A model generated the notes under the pieces. That model saw only the letters and a list, made by a program, of their open reading frames with translations, ran no database searches and was not told where the DNA came from. Made by a program: the position numbers and the translations under genes. A stretch of DNA of 64,000 nucleotides from Areca catechu (taxonomy: Eukaryota > Streptophyta > Magnoliopsida > Arecales > Arecaceae): NCBI GenBank assembly GCA_021397845.1, contig CM038052.1, positions 48,072,949-48,136,948 of the forward strand, written 5' to 3'. Of this stretch, positions 46,893-58,065 are shown one piece after another; the stretch's first letter is position 1, and each line of letters starts with the position of its first letter.

Positions 46893-47005
46893 AATCCAAA
46901 GAAGCTTTAGCAACAAGAAAGCCCCAAACCCTAAACTCCGATGGAAAACCCCCAAGCTCGCTTCCCAAGTCACTCAAGGTCTATCGCCTTTGTGGGCAAT
47001 TCTTT

Positions 47006-47165
47006 GATAATAATGTACTTTGAGTGTGGCTGTGTTGATTCTTTCTGGGTCTTTGATGAGATGGTGGAGTGAGTCATAGTTACATGGAATTGGGTGCTTG
47101 CAAGATGTGGTCAGCATGGGTTTGGAAGAGAATCCATTGAGATTTGGAAGAGCGCTTCCAACCAT
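47006..47165 (+). pseudogene. PPR gene, continuation after the LINE
   Basis: SLIIMYFECGCVDSFWVFDE, then VTWNWVLARCGQHGFGRESI continues the PPR motif series broken at 28206. A stop separates MVE and VIV. After about 47165 the similarity ends and CT-rich sequence follows, so the 3' end of the gene is missing or too decayed. Confidence 0.75.
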
Positions 47166-48509
47166 CCTCCCTCCCATGGCTAGCGACTATGACGGTGGCG
47201 CATGTGGTGTGAGGCCATCGATGATAATAAAGATTAATCTCCCCTTTGTATCTCTTGCTCTCTCTTTGAATCTCTCTCGTGCTACTTTTGTTCTCTTTCT
47301 ATGTCTCTCTCTATATCTTTCTCTATCTTGAACCTTTTTAGATGTATACATAAAGAAACAGATAAAAAAACCCATTCCTTCACAGCCTTTTAGTAGGAAA
47401 AAATGATGCTGACTGACTATACATGTTACTATATCATTTTCCATTTTTCAAAAAATGCTAAATAGATCCACATAAGTCACTAACAGTAATTATCATGCCA
47501 CATATGTGCCATGATGAGATTGGACCCAATTTAGATGATCGAAAAGGAAGAGCAACATTCTGTAAAATGTAAGGTTAAGATTGTTGAAATTAGAGATGTA
47601 AGGATTATTTGCAACTCGATATAATAGACTGGAGTTATTTAACTTTTATATAAGAAAATAATATGACCTGTGTAATTACAAATTCAATCTTTCAATCATC
47701 CGATCAGTATCAATAACTTTTTTCTATTAATCTTTTCATCTATCAACCCAATCCATGGCCAAGTTTGAATATCCCACGCAATATTGAAAAGGTAAAAAAG
47801 TAGGAGGTATGATCATAAGGGAAGGATAGAGAGAACTAGTAGTGAGTTCTTGAAAAGAATTCACAAAAATATAGAGTGTGCATCTCCAGCATACTTTATG
47901 GATTGGAAAAGTTCTTGAAAGTCTCCTATATGGATCACCATTGGAGAGCCCGTGCTTAAAGGCCTAGTAGATCAAAGACCGGCATCGGATATCATGTTAG
48001 ATATGCATTTATTTTACTATTGCTCTTATAGTTTCATTGTTTTGTGCAAGCGTATTATGGAATTAGGGTTTCGTATGCGACTTTTGATTTAAGTGTTAAA
48101 TTAGATGCTAAAAATTTTTAAAAATTTCTCTTCAATTGTGCATCCAATTCCCAACAATAATGATGGATGAAAATTTATGCATTATAAATGGAGGCTTCGC
48201 CATTATTACCTTTCCCTCCTACCTTTAGGATAGCTATCTAAATTGTCAAACATCAAAACAAAATTGTGTCCTCATTTGAAGCTGCCTTATCAGGCTACTA
48301 AATGGATAAACATCTTTTTTTTGATGGATTGATAGTTTACCTTGGATTGACATAATAGAAGACTTAAAATGCCCTTTCTTTGCGCTTAAATTACAAATCT
48401 TCTCTATCATAAAATGTCGTAATGTTAATTTTAGGCTTATATGCCTATTATGGTGTACTTTAAAATGTCATCCAATTAATATGCAATAGGAAAGCATTTT
48501 GAAGCATTC
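47166..48509. other. Intergenic AT-rich DNA
   Basis: CT-rich tract at about 47240-47330, then AT-rich sequence. I see no gene, no terminal repeats and no pol remnant. Confidence 0.6.
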
Positions 48510-50520
48510 TGTTGCCGCCTAGCTCGCCATGGCTTGCAGCTCTGACATGTCTTGGATGCATCGGACTCCTGTTAGGTGCTTGATCCTCTACTTCGGTTAA
48601 CTCCTTGGTTGGCTATCCTGTAAAACAGAGGAGACCTAGGCCAAAAATTGTAGTGGGGACACTCTGATGGTCAAGTCAGTGAGACGATCTAGGGGAACAG
48701 AACCTTTAAGATGAAGAGCTTGAAATCTCTCCGCATAGAGGGTCCAAAATGAGATCTAGCAAGTGAAAAGAATGAAGAAAAGATGCAGGGTAGAGAGCAG
48801 GATGGATCTCTTGGCTGGTTCCTTGCCCGCTAGCTCTCTATATCTTACCAGTTGCCTCCTTCCCTCTCGGGGATTCTTTCTTTTGTCTTATACGAGAGCG
48901 ATGGCCCAGACCAAGTCTGGGGCTTCACTGAGATATCCTTTTCCTGGTGCCCCCTCTGGAAAGGCTCTTTCTGTTGCCTGTGGTCTTCCCCCTATCAGAC
49001 TGGTCCTTTGAAGGAGATCCTCCTATTGGGGGTGTTTGTCGATGTGGCGCAGACCTTATTCCTTTGGTGGTGCAGTTCTCCATGGGAGGGATGGTCATCA
49101 AGCCACTAAGCCCCAAGCCACAGTGGGATGTTTCTACCCCTAGAGGGACTGTCAGAGTGTAGCAGGGCCTGTGGCCTTAATAGAATACTCCTCTTGGAGG
49201 AGGTTCAGGTTTCATGTCCTGAGGGTTGAAGCCCTTGGTTGCACAGTCATCGACGTAGTGGCATACTATAGGACCTAGGGCCTAGAGAAGCATACTTTGC
49301 ATAGAGTATGCAGGTGGTGCATTACAGAGCTTGAATTTATGACAAGGCGTGCACCACCTCCCAGATATTGCAGGTGGTCGGGAACCTTTTTACTATGGTT
49401 TGAATTTATGTTGATCCTTCCCTCTTTTGCTGCTGGCAGGAACTCTGACCTTCGCAAGGTAAGGAGGAGCCTCACTTCAGGAGCCCTACCTCAAGAAGCA
49501 TGAGCTCGATCCCAGTTGGGAGTTGGCCTCAGACGGAGGGCTTGCCCTATGAGCATGACCCCGGCTGGGAGTTGACCTTGGTAGGAGGGCTCGCCTTGAT
49601 AGCAAGAGCATGAACCCGGCCGGGAGCTGGCCTTAGATGGAGGGCTCGTTTTATGAGCATGACCCTGGCTGGAAGCTAACCTCGACAGGAGGGCTCGCCT
49701 TGGTAGCATGAGCACGACCTCGACCGGGAGCTGGCCTTAGATGGAGGGTTCGCCCTATGAGCATGATCCTAGTTGGGAGCTGACCTTGGTAGGAGGGCTC
49801 ATCTTGGTAGCATAAGCATGACCCCGACCGGGAGCTGGCCTCTGACAGAGGGCTCACCCTATAAGCACGACCCCGACTGGGAATTGACCTCGGCAGGAGT
49901 GCTCGCCTTGGTAGCATGAGCATGACCTCGGCCGAAAGCTGGCCTTAGATGGAGGGCTTGCCATATGAACACGATCCTGGCTGGGAGCTAACCTCGGTAG
50001 GAGGGCTTACCTTGGTAGCATGAGCATGACCCTGGCCTAGAGCTGGCCTTAAATAGAGGGCTCACCCTATAAGCACGACTCTGGCTAGGAGGTGACCTTG
50101 GCAAGAGGGCTCACCTTGGTAGCATAAGCACGACCCTAGCCGGGAGCTGGCCTTAGACAGAGGGCTTGGCCTATGAGCATGACCCTGGCTGGGAGCTGAC
50201 TTCGGTAGGAGCACTTGCCTTGGTAGCATGAGCACAATCCTGGCCGGGAGCTAGCCTTAGATGGAGGGCTCACCCTATGAGCACGACCCCAGCTGGGAGC
50301 TGACCTCGGCAGGAGGGCTCGCCTTGGCAATATGAGCACGACCCTGGCCAGGAGCTAGCCTCAAATGGAGGGCTCGCCCTATGAGCACGACCCTAGCTGG
50401 GAGCTGACCTCGGCTGGAGGGCTCGCATTGGCTCTTCATTTGGCCACCATGCCCAGGTGGCAGATCTCTCGCCAACACGATGACCAGCAAGGATCCCACT
50501 TCAGCGAATGTGACACATCA
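48510..50520 (-). repeat. 3' LTR of Tat element D
   Basis: Read on the minus strand it opens TGATGTGTCACATTCGC after GGGAGTGAGGGGCATA and ends GAGCTAGGCGGCAACA. It shares ACTTGACCATCAGAGTGTCC and CAGAGCTGCAAGCCATGGCGA with the LTR of element B. The tandem array 49498-50430 occupies nearly half of it. Confidence 0.75.
49498..50430 (-). repeat. Two-phase tandem array of about 107 bp
   Basis: Alternating half-units, roughly GAGCATGACCCCGGCCGGGAGCTGGCCTTAGATGGAGGGCTCGCCCTAT (about 50 bp, shown here in pieces GGGAGCTGGCCTTAGATGG and GGGCTCGCCCTAT) and one with GGGAGCTGACCTCGGCAGG and GCTCGCCTTGGTAGCAT (about 56 bp), repeat about nine times. The alternation is a higher-order structure that arose when a dimer was amplified. 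Confidence 0.85.
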
Positions 50521-50540
50521 TATGCCCCTCACTCCCGAGC
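50521..50540 (-). promoter_or_regulatory. Polypurine tract of element D
   Basis: CTCGGGAGTGAGGGGCATA on the minus strand lies directly before the LTR start, in the same arrangement as element B. Confidence 0.65.
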
Positions 50541-52120
50541 CCAGTGAACAAAGCAGTGCTCAGGGCGAAGGGAGTAATGATCTTGCTGATGTGGAGGGGC
50601 GCACTTCCTGCACCATCAATGCCTTGTGCGCCGGCACCTGGGAGACCATGCCTCCGCACCAACTGGGCAATGCCTTGTTTATCCTCTTTGAAAGTGGCCA
50701 CATTTGCCATTACTGGGCCTGAAGGAGTTGCCTCCAAATCGAAGCATTGCTCCCAATGGATCCTAACATGTGGCATGCTTCGGGTGGCTTGGGACAAGAT
50801 ATGGCACACGCCTTTGATAGGTATGAGGAGACAGGGGCTCCAGGCCTTTTGAAAGAGACTTGTCCTTTTATTTCTTAAGGGTTTTCGAGTGGCAAGGATA
50901 AGGCTTTCCCCGTAGAGCAACTTCTTCTCTCTCCATTTTCTTGATCAAGGTTGTGAGGTCTTAGCATGTTAGATTCCTTCTTGCCCTTTCTTTTTTTTTT
51001 TTTCTGCTGCTTCTGCTCTTCTCCTTCAGCTTATGCTGGGGGAGAGCCTTCATTTGGTCCTTTAGGTCTCTGTCTTTCTTTCTTTTCTTCTTATTCTTCT
51101 TCTTATTTTTTTGAAGTACTTCTAGAAAATCCTTCAAAGTATGTAAGGGACTTATCTTTATGGTGAGGGAATTGGCTAACTCAATCGACGAACTTAGCAT
51201 GGCCTTTCTTTTTTCCTCCAATTCCTGTGTGCGTGCCTTTCCCAAGCCTTAGTTACTTTAGGTTGGCTTTGAGGCCTTAGGATCAGCATGAAGGTTTTTA
51301 AGAACATTCTACTCCCATTCTCCCGATCTTGAAATCATGCAAGCCTAGGTGCAAGACCTCTGGATCTTCTCACCTTGCCAAGCTATGAGTCAAGCGATAG
51401 AGGGTGGGATTTCAAGGGTCTCCTAGATGACATCTCCGGATTGTGAGCGAGGTAGCAGATGCAGGGCTTCGTAAGTCTCATGGCTTGAAGATGCCGAACC
51501 GTGAGTCAAGCGATAGATGATAGGATTTCTGGGATTTCCTGACTGATATCTCCGGACTGTGAGCGAGGTAGTAGATGCGGGGCTTCATAAGTCTCCCAGC
51601 TTGAAGGTGCCGAACTGTGAGTCAAGTGGTAGATGGTGAGATTTCTGGGATTTCCCAGTTGACATCTCTGGACTTTGAGTAAGGTAGCAGATGCGGGGCT
51701 TTGTGAGTTTCCCAGCTTGAGGATGCCAAACTATAAGTCAAGCGATAGATGATGAGATTTCTAGGATTTCCCGGCTGACATCTCTGGACTGTGAGTAAGG
51801 CAGCAGATGTGGGGTTTTGTGAGTTTCCCAGCTTGAGGTATGGGGCTTTGTAAGTTTCCCGGCTTGAGGTGCAGGGCTTCGTAAGTTTTTTGGCTTGAAG
51901 TGTGGGGCTTTGTAAGTTTCCGTACTTGAGGTGCGGGGCTTCGTAAGTTTTTTGACTAGAGGTGCGGGGCTTCGTAAGTTTCCTGGCTTGAGGTGCGGGG
52001 CTTCATAAGTTTTCTGGTTTTGTCCACTGACTTGGAGTTGGATGGATACATTCCTACACAGGCGAAAGATAAGGTTGCACCAAAAAGGAACTTTAATGAT
52101 TGAGAAGAAGTCTTGCATCA
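50541..52120 (-). repeat. 3' untranslated region of element D with two tandem arrays
   Basis: From about 51370 to 51830 a unit near 128 bp repeats about four times (key words ATTTCTGGGATTTCC, GACATCTCTGGACTGTGAG, GCAGATGCGGGGCTT, GTGAGTCAAGCGATAGATG). From 51830 to 52020 a short unit of about 31-34 bp (GAGGTGCGGGGCTTCGTAAGTTT) repeats about six times; it is part of the longer unit. 50541-51370 is unique and no gene is recognised; a Lys-rich frame at 51245-50961 comes from a CTT-rich tract. Confidence 0.75.
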
Positions 52121-53059
52121 CTAGTAGTACATTCTTAAGTTACCTGTATTCCATGTTCGCATGAATCGGGCACCGTCGAGCCTGGTGAGATAGTAGGCTC
52201 CACCTGGTAGAGCCTCGACCATCTTATAAGGGTCTTCCCAGTTCAGGGAGAGTTTGCTACATTCTCTCGGTTGGGACACCTCCACCCTCCTGAAGACTAG
52301 ATCACCCAAGTGGAATGCCTCAGGGCTCACGCAGGAATTGTAGTAGTGCGCTACTCACTAGTGATAGGCTGCCATCTAGAGTCAGGATTTGTCCCTCATC
52401 TCGTCTAGTAGATCTAGGTTGACGAGGAGACGGGCTAAATTCTCAACTTCATCATACTGCTCTACCCGTAGTGTGGGTAGGCCAAGCTCCACCGGAATCA
52501 CGGCTTCTATGCTGAAGACAAGGTTGAAGGACATCTCGCTGGTGGCCATGCGGGGTGTAGTATGGTAAGCCCATAGCACACTGGGCAATTCTTTGGCCTA
52601 TCGACCTCTGGCTTATCCAGCCTTATCTGGAGCCCTTGCAAGATGGTCCAGTTGGTCACCTCGGCCTCTCCATTGGCCTGAGGGTGAGCCATCGAAGTGA
52701 AGCGATGGTGAATGTTGAGGTCAGCACAGAATTTCTCAAAGGCTTGATTGTCGAACTGCTCTCCATTGTTAGTGATGACTGAGTGCGGGAGTCCGAATTG
52801 GTAGATGATAGAGACCTTCGATAAAGCTGCCCCTCCATCATCATATATCAGGTAGCCTTCTTCTTGAGGAGAATGGCTTCCTTTCGATCCTCAGGTAAGG
52901 CACCATTGGTGATGTATTTGATGTAGGGGTCCATCCAGCTGGCCTCAGAGGTGACTTGCTAGACTTTTACTGCAGACTCGAAGCAGGGGGCTTCTAGATA
53001 TTCGATGAATGTATGCCCCAGCAACGACTCCGGCAGGGTTGCCAATCTAGAGAGGATAT
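52121..53059 (-). pseudogene. Truncated integrase of Tat element D
   Basis: 53059-52860 encodes the linker (LSRLATLPESLLGHTFIEYL, ATWYMMMEGQLYRR). The frame then jumps to VSIIYQFGLPHSVIT, so the zinc finger and the region with the first catalytic Asp have been deleted (junction near 52835). The second catalytic Asp is changed to Asn (ITNNGEQF) while the Glu is kept (HPQANGEAEV). The C-terminal part (LWAYHTTPRMATSEMSF, FHLGDLVFRRVEVSQ, TGNLRMYY) runs to 52121 with stops and frame changes. Deletion plus loss of a catalytic residue rule out activity. Confidence 0.85.
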
Positions 53060-54260
53060 TGATGGGACATCAACAAGAAAAAACTATTTTTTAACTAATT
53101 CTCTTGATATTTTTTTTCAGCTAAAATAATGTACTTAGGATTAATGAGAACCTTGGAATGAAGCCACCAAATCCTTGAAGACAAAGACCAATTCATGAGC
53201 CGACTTATGAAAAAAGACCGCCAATCCCTTGAGTCGACTCAATCCAGATCAAGACCAACTTCAAGCATGCCCAAGTCAAAGCCCAAGCAAGTCAAGATAC
53301 CACCTTTTGAAGCCCATGATGCCACCTCTTAGAAGCCCATTTTATTCTTCACATGGGATACATTTTGGGAGACATGAGAAACAACACATCAAGCATTTTG
53401 AGGGGAAGCATGGGACCACTCCTCACTCACCCAACAACCCCCCAACCAACTTGTCAAGTGGGATGCCACATCACATGACACCTAGGGCTCCACATCAGTA
53501 ATTAGAAGCCATGTCAAAGCCATCTAGGTGCCACATAGCAAGTTGTTATAACCTCTTACCTAGAAATTGTTTCTTGTTGCAACTATGTAACCAAAGGAGT
53601 TAGATTTAACTAGAAATGGTTAGCTAACCTTTCGCCACCTCCCCTCCTCACTTTGGACGACCCCTAAGGCTATAAATAGGGTCCAAGGCTCCCCTTGTAA
53701 GGCATTCCATGTATGAAATATTTTGAGAATTAATGAAGGTTTTCTTCTAATTGAGTTCTATCTTGAGTTCTTCTTGTATGGAGTGATTTAGTTCTTCTAA
53801 TTGGAGTGATTTAGTCCTTTAAGTTGAAATGTTTAAATTCATGTTTGAGAAGGGAGTGAGAGGTCTTTTGAGTGCTTGAAAGGTGGAGTGCTCCTTGCTT
53901 GATCCAAGATCCAAGCATCATTCCTTGAAGGCGCCGGTTTCTACTTCCTTGTTTTCCCTTTCTTCTTCTTCTTGTTTCCATTCCAATTTTGAATTCTCCT
54001 TTCATGCCTAATCTCTGATTTGATATAGGTTTTCTTTGGTTTTCCAAGTCCAAGATGAAGGTCTCCAAGCCAGGGATCATGGCCAAGGTGAGTCCTAAAG
54101 GTAGGGAGTGCTAGTCTTATAGTTTAGACCTCAATCCTTGAGTGCTGAGAGCTCCTTCTTCCACCAAATAATTAGCCATCATTGTTTATAGGAAAACTCT
54201 TTCTAAGCTTCATTAGATCTGTTCATTTGAAGGTTAACTTGCCCTAGTAGTTATGATTTT
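53060..54260. repeat. LTR E (partial; cut by the Sirevirus)
   Basis: It opens TGATGGGACATCAAC exactly where the element D linker breaks, and ends at 54260 where the Sirevirus LTR starts, so its right part must lie beyond the window. A TATA box TATAAATAGG at 53671 followed by a putative transcript start supports an LTR on the plus strand. GATAT (53055-53059) is the candidate target duplication. No coding region is seen. Confidence 0.55.
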
Positions 54261-54574
54261 TGTTGCCTAGATATGGTGCCCAAGAGGGGGGGTGAATTAG
54301 GTATTTAAAAAATTAAAGCAATATATGTGCTACCAAGTTTTAAGGTGAAGAGTGATAGTGCTCAAATAATTGTGCAACGGAAGCAATGAAATAAATCAAT
54401 AATTAAAGAGCAAAAGAAGATAAAAAGAGAAGCAATGCAAACACACAAGAAGTATAGTAGTTCGGTGCACCTAGCACCTACATCCACTCCCCAAGCTCCA
54501 CTTGGGAATTTCCACTATAATCTTTAGATTACAGCCGACTTGTTTTACCAGGCTCACAAGTCAAAACCTTACAC

Positions 54575-54718
54575 ACTTGTTTTGGCTTCGGGCTTACAAG
54601 CAACCCTAGTTGGTTTTATCAATTGGCTCACCAACAAACCTCACTCACTTGTTTTGGCTTCGGGCTTACAAGCAACCCTAGTTGGTTTTATCAATTGGCT
54701 CACCAACAAACCTCACTC
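54575..54718. repeat. Two tandem copies of a 72-bp unit
   Basis: ACTTGTTTTGGCTTCGGGC ... CAACAAACCTCACTC occurs twice head to tail without a visible difference inside the Sirevirus LTR, so the duplication is recent. Confidence 0.9.
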
Positions 54719-55296
54719 TAGTTTCAAATTCCCTTGAAACTAGCTAAAGATAAAAGAATATGAATACAATTAATAAAACTAGACAAACTCCTTTTGAGCA
54801 ATAAGAAATTCGTTGTAGCTCTTGATGGAGACTCTTCAAGCCTTTTCCCTTGGAATCTTTGGACCTCACTAAATGCCAAATACTTGAAAGTTGGATTCCT
54901 CAAAGATGGAAAGCTTTTGGCTAAGGAATCTCTTGGTTTTCTCACTCTTTTTGGCTTGGAATTGATTGAAGGCTTTGTACTTTGACTCTAAACTTTTTCA
55001 CTTTGTCTCCTTGTCTTTTTTGAAGTTTGGTGGAGGTTAAATACCTCATTCATGCTGAAACAACTCCACAAGACCGTTAGAATCAAAAATATGGCCGTTT
55101 ATGGCCGTTAGAAATCAAATCAAAAGTTCAGAAAAACTAGCCGTTATGCCATGAGTCGACCTCATGAGTCGACCTCTGGATCAAGTGTCGACCTCATGAG
55201 TCGACCTCCAGTTTGTTTTTTGCAAAAATCCAGAAAACCATAGTTCTGCCCATTTTGAATTCTCAGGCTATGAGTCGACCTCTGGTGTCGACCTCT

Positions 55297-56120
55297 TGAT
55301 GGGGACATCATCCTGCACGAATCTCGGAGCAGCACAAATTTCGGAGCAGCAAATAAATTTGAAAAATAAATTTAGGATTTATCTTTTATTTGAAATTTAA
55401 ATTAGGATTTTGTTGGTTATGATTGAGATATGGATAGGCTTATCTTATCCTATCTTTTATTTGAAATTTAAATTAGGATTTTGTTGGTTATGATTGAGAT
55501 ATGGATAGGCTTATCTTATCCTATCTTTTATTTAAATTTGAGTTATCCCTATCCTGTATTCAAATTCAAATGAGGGTTATGGAGCTTATAAATAACCCCT
55601 CATTCCTATTGTAAAAAGGAGAGAAAAAATTGAATTTTTGGGATTTGGTTTGTCAGTTGGTTTGGCAGTTGTTGTTCAGGGCTATGGCCCATTATGTCTT
55701 CACCTGCGGGTGTTGATGTTGTCTTTGTCCTTCGGGACTTCGTAGGGGCGTGATGCCCTAGTTATCCCCCCATTTCGTTTTCCTCCACGTTCTTTGAAAT
55801 CCCCCTCATGGCTCCAGGAGTGACCTGGGTGGCAGGTGAAATACCCTGGGCTCCGCGTGTAGTGAGATGGGTGGTAGGTGAGATACCCTAGACTGCATGT
55901 AGTGAGGTGGGTGGCAGGTATAATGCCCTAGAGGTGTGAAGTCTCTCTGTGAGAGTGGGTTTCAGGGTTCGTGGTAGTCCATCCTCGTTATCCTCCATCC
56001 CTATTTTTTCCTTCGTCACCACCATAAAGAAATCAGAAAATAGAAAAAAAAATAGGATACCCTAATCTTCGGTGACTTCTTAGCTCGCCGTCGATCCTAT
56101 CCCTATCCCGTGCCCCATCA
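55297..56120 (+). repeat. First LTR of the array
   Basis: 824 bp, TG...CA. It contains two tandem copies of a 71-bp unit (CTTTTATTTGAAATTTAAAT ... CTTATCCTAT, about 55385-55526) and the TATA box CTTATAAATAACCCC. Confidence 0.95.
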
Positions 56121-56269
56121 ACTTGGTATCAGAGCAGGAATGATGCGTGGAGCCAGAGGATGAAGGAAAAGTATGGTCTTGATACCTCCGAGTTCACATA
56201 CAACCCAGCATAGCACAAACCCCGCTGAGCTTGACTCGACGGAGTCGAGTTCTCCCCACCTCAGGAGAA
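56121..56269 (+). other. 149-bp internal segment 1
   Basis: Primer binding site TGGTATCAGAGC (56124-56135), a short gag-start-like MMRGARG, then the pol tail DSTESSSPHLRR and a polypurine-like CTCAGGAGAA. It joins the two ends of a chromovirus internal region and lacks everything between. The second copy at 57093-57241 differs by one visible base (CATAGCACAA against CATAGCGCAA). Confidence 0.9.
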
Positions 56270-57092
56270 TGATGGGGACATCATCCTGCACGAATCTCGG
56301 AGCAGCATAAATTTCGGAGCAGTAAATAAATTTGAAAAATAAATTTAGGATTTATCTTTTATTTGAAATTTAAATTAGGATTTTGTTGGTTATGATTGAG
56401 ATATGGATAGGCTTATCTTATCCTATCTTTTATTTGAAATTTAAATTAGGATTTTGTTGGTTATGATTGAGATATGGATAGGCTTATCTTATCCTATCTT
56501 TTATTTAAATTTGAGTTATCCCTATCCTGTATTCAAATTCAAATGAGGGTTATGGAGCTTATAAATAACCCCTCATTCCTATTGTAAAAAGGAGAGAAAA
56601 AATTGAATTTTTGGGATTTGGTTTGTCAGTTGGTTTGGCAGTTGTTGTTCAGGGCTATGGCCCATTATGTCTTCACCTGCGGGTGTTGATGTTGTCTTTG
56701 TCCTTCGAGACTTCGTAGGGGCGTGATGCCCTAGTTATCCCCCCATTTCGTTTTCCTCCACGTTCTTTGAAATCCCCCTCATGGCTCCAGGAGTGACCTG
56801 GGTGGCAGGTGAAATACCCTGGGCTCCGCGTGTAGTGAGATGGGTGGTAGGTGAGATACCCTAGACTGCATGTAGTGAGGTGGGTGGCAGGTATAATGCC
56901 CTAGAGGTGTGAAGTCTCTCTGTGAGAGTGGGTTTCAGGGTTCGTGGTAGTCCATCCTCGTTATCCTCCATCCCTATTTTTTCCTTCGTCACCACCATAA
57001 AGAAATCAGAAAATAGAAAAAAAATAGGATACCCTAATCTTCGGTGACTTCTTAGCTCGCCGTCGATCCTATCCCTATCCCGTGCCCCATCA
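56270..57092 (+). repeat. Middle LTR of the array
   Basis: 823 bp; private changes include GCATAAATTTCGG, GCAGTAAATAAA and CCTTCGAGACTTC compared with the outer LTRs. Confidence 0.95.
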
Positions 57093-57241
57093 ACTTGGTA
57101 TCAGAGCAGGAATGATGCGTGGAGCCAGAGGATGAAGGAAAAGTATGGTCTTGATACCTCCGAGTTCACATACAACCCAGCATAGCGCAAACCCCGCTGA
57201 GCTTGACTCGACGGAGTCGAGTTCTCCCCACCTCAGGAGAA

Positions 57242-58065
57242 TGATGGGGACATCATCCTGCACGAATCTCGGAGCAGCACAAATTTTGGAGCAGCAAATA
57301 AATTTGAAAAATAAATTTAGGATTTATCTTTTATTTGAAATTTAAATTAGGATTTTGTTGGTTATGATTGAGATATGGATAGGCTTATCTTATCCTATCT
57401 TTTATTTGAAATTTAAATTAGGATTTTGTTGGTTATGATTGAGATATGGATAGGCTTATCTTATCCTATCTTTTATTTAAATTTGAGTTATCCCTATCCT
57501 GTATTCAAATTCAAATGAGGGTTATGGAGCTTATAAATAACCCCTCATTCCTATTGTAAAAAGGAGAGAAAAAATTGAATTTTTGGGATTTGGTTTGTCA
57601 GTTGGTTTGGCAGTTGTTGTTCAGGGCTATGGCCCATTATGTCTTCACCTGCGGGTGTTGATGTTGTCTTTGTCCTTCGGGACTTCGTAGGGGCGTGATG
57701 CCCTAGTTATCCCCCCATTTCGTTTTCCTCCACGTTCTTTGAAATCCCCCTCATGGCTCCAGGAGTGACCTGGGTGGCAGGTGAAATACCCTGGGCTCCG
57801 CGTGTAGTGAGATGGGTGGTAGGTGAGATACCCTAGACTGCATGTAGTGAGGTGGGTGGCAGGTATAATGCCCTAGAGGTGTGAAGTCTCTCTGTGAGAG
57901 TGGGTTTCAGGGTTCGTGGTAGTCCATCCTCGTTATCCTCCATCCCTATTTTTTCCTTCGTCACCACCATAAAGAAATCAGAAAATAGAAAAAAAAATAG
58001 GATACCCTAATCTTCGGTGACTTCTTAGCTCGCCGTCGATCCTATCCCTATCCCGTGCCCCATCA
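57242..58065 (+). repeat. Third LTR of the array
   Basis: 824 bp, followed directly by the target repeat CCTCT. GCACAAATTTTGG is a private change. Confidence 0.95.

Larger units (their letters stand above)
28207..46987 (-). mobile_element. L1-type LINE, near full length, inserted in the PPR gene
   Basis: The 18-bp direct repeat CTTTGTGGGCAATTCTTT flanks it (28189-28206 and 46988-47005). Its 3' end is at the left, with a T run at 28202-28211 (a poly(A) tail on the minus strand); the 5' end is at 46987. Without nested insertions it is about 6.6 kb: a 5' UTR of about 95 bases, ORF1, ORF2 (endonuclease, reverse transcriptase, RNase H) and a 3' UTR of about 0.2 kb. Two later insertions sit in it: a Tat LTR fragment (28411 to about 30655) and the LTR pair with chromovirus C (34138-44085, flanked by GTGAC). 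Confidence 0.9.
48510..53059 (-). mobile_element. Tat-lineage Ty3/gypsy element D (3' part)
   Basis: On the minus strand: linker between RNase H and integrase (53059-52860), truncated integrase (to 52121), tandem-repeat region (52020-51370), polypurine tract (50540-50521) and 3' LTR (50520-48510). It is cut at 53060 by LTR E. Unlike element B no antisense gene is recognisable between repeats and LTR. CATTC at 48505-48509 is the candidate target duplication; its partner would be outside the window. Confidence 0.75.
55297..58065 (+). mobile_element. Triple-LTR array (LTR - 149 bp - LTR - 149 bp - LTR)
   Basis: Three LTRs of 823-824 bp (55297-56120, 56270-57092, 57242-58065), opening TGATGGGGACATCATCC and closing TGCCCCATCA, are separated by two 149-bp internal segments. 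Each internal segment starts with a tRNA-Met primer site (TTGGTATCAGAGC) and ends with a chromovirus pol tail (LDSTESSSPHLRR) and CTCAGGAGAA. The whole is flanked by the 5-bp repeat CCTCT (55292-55296 and 58066-58070), so it behaves as one insertion. LTRs differ at only a few positions. Each has TATAAATA (first at about 55586) and an internal 71-bp duplication. Confidence 0.95.

Noticed and set aside
50961..51245. Lys-rich minus-strand ORF of 94 codons in the 3' region of element D
   Set aside because: Stems from a CTT-rich tract; no family pattern and no counterpart in element B.
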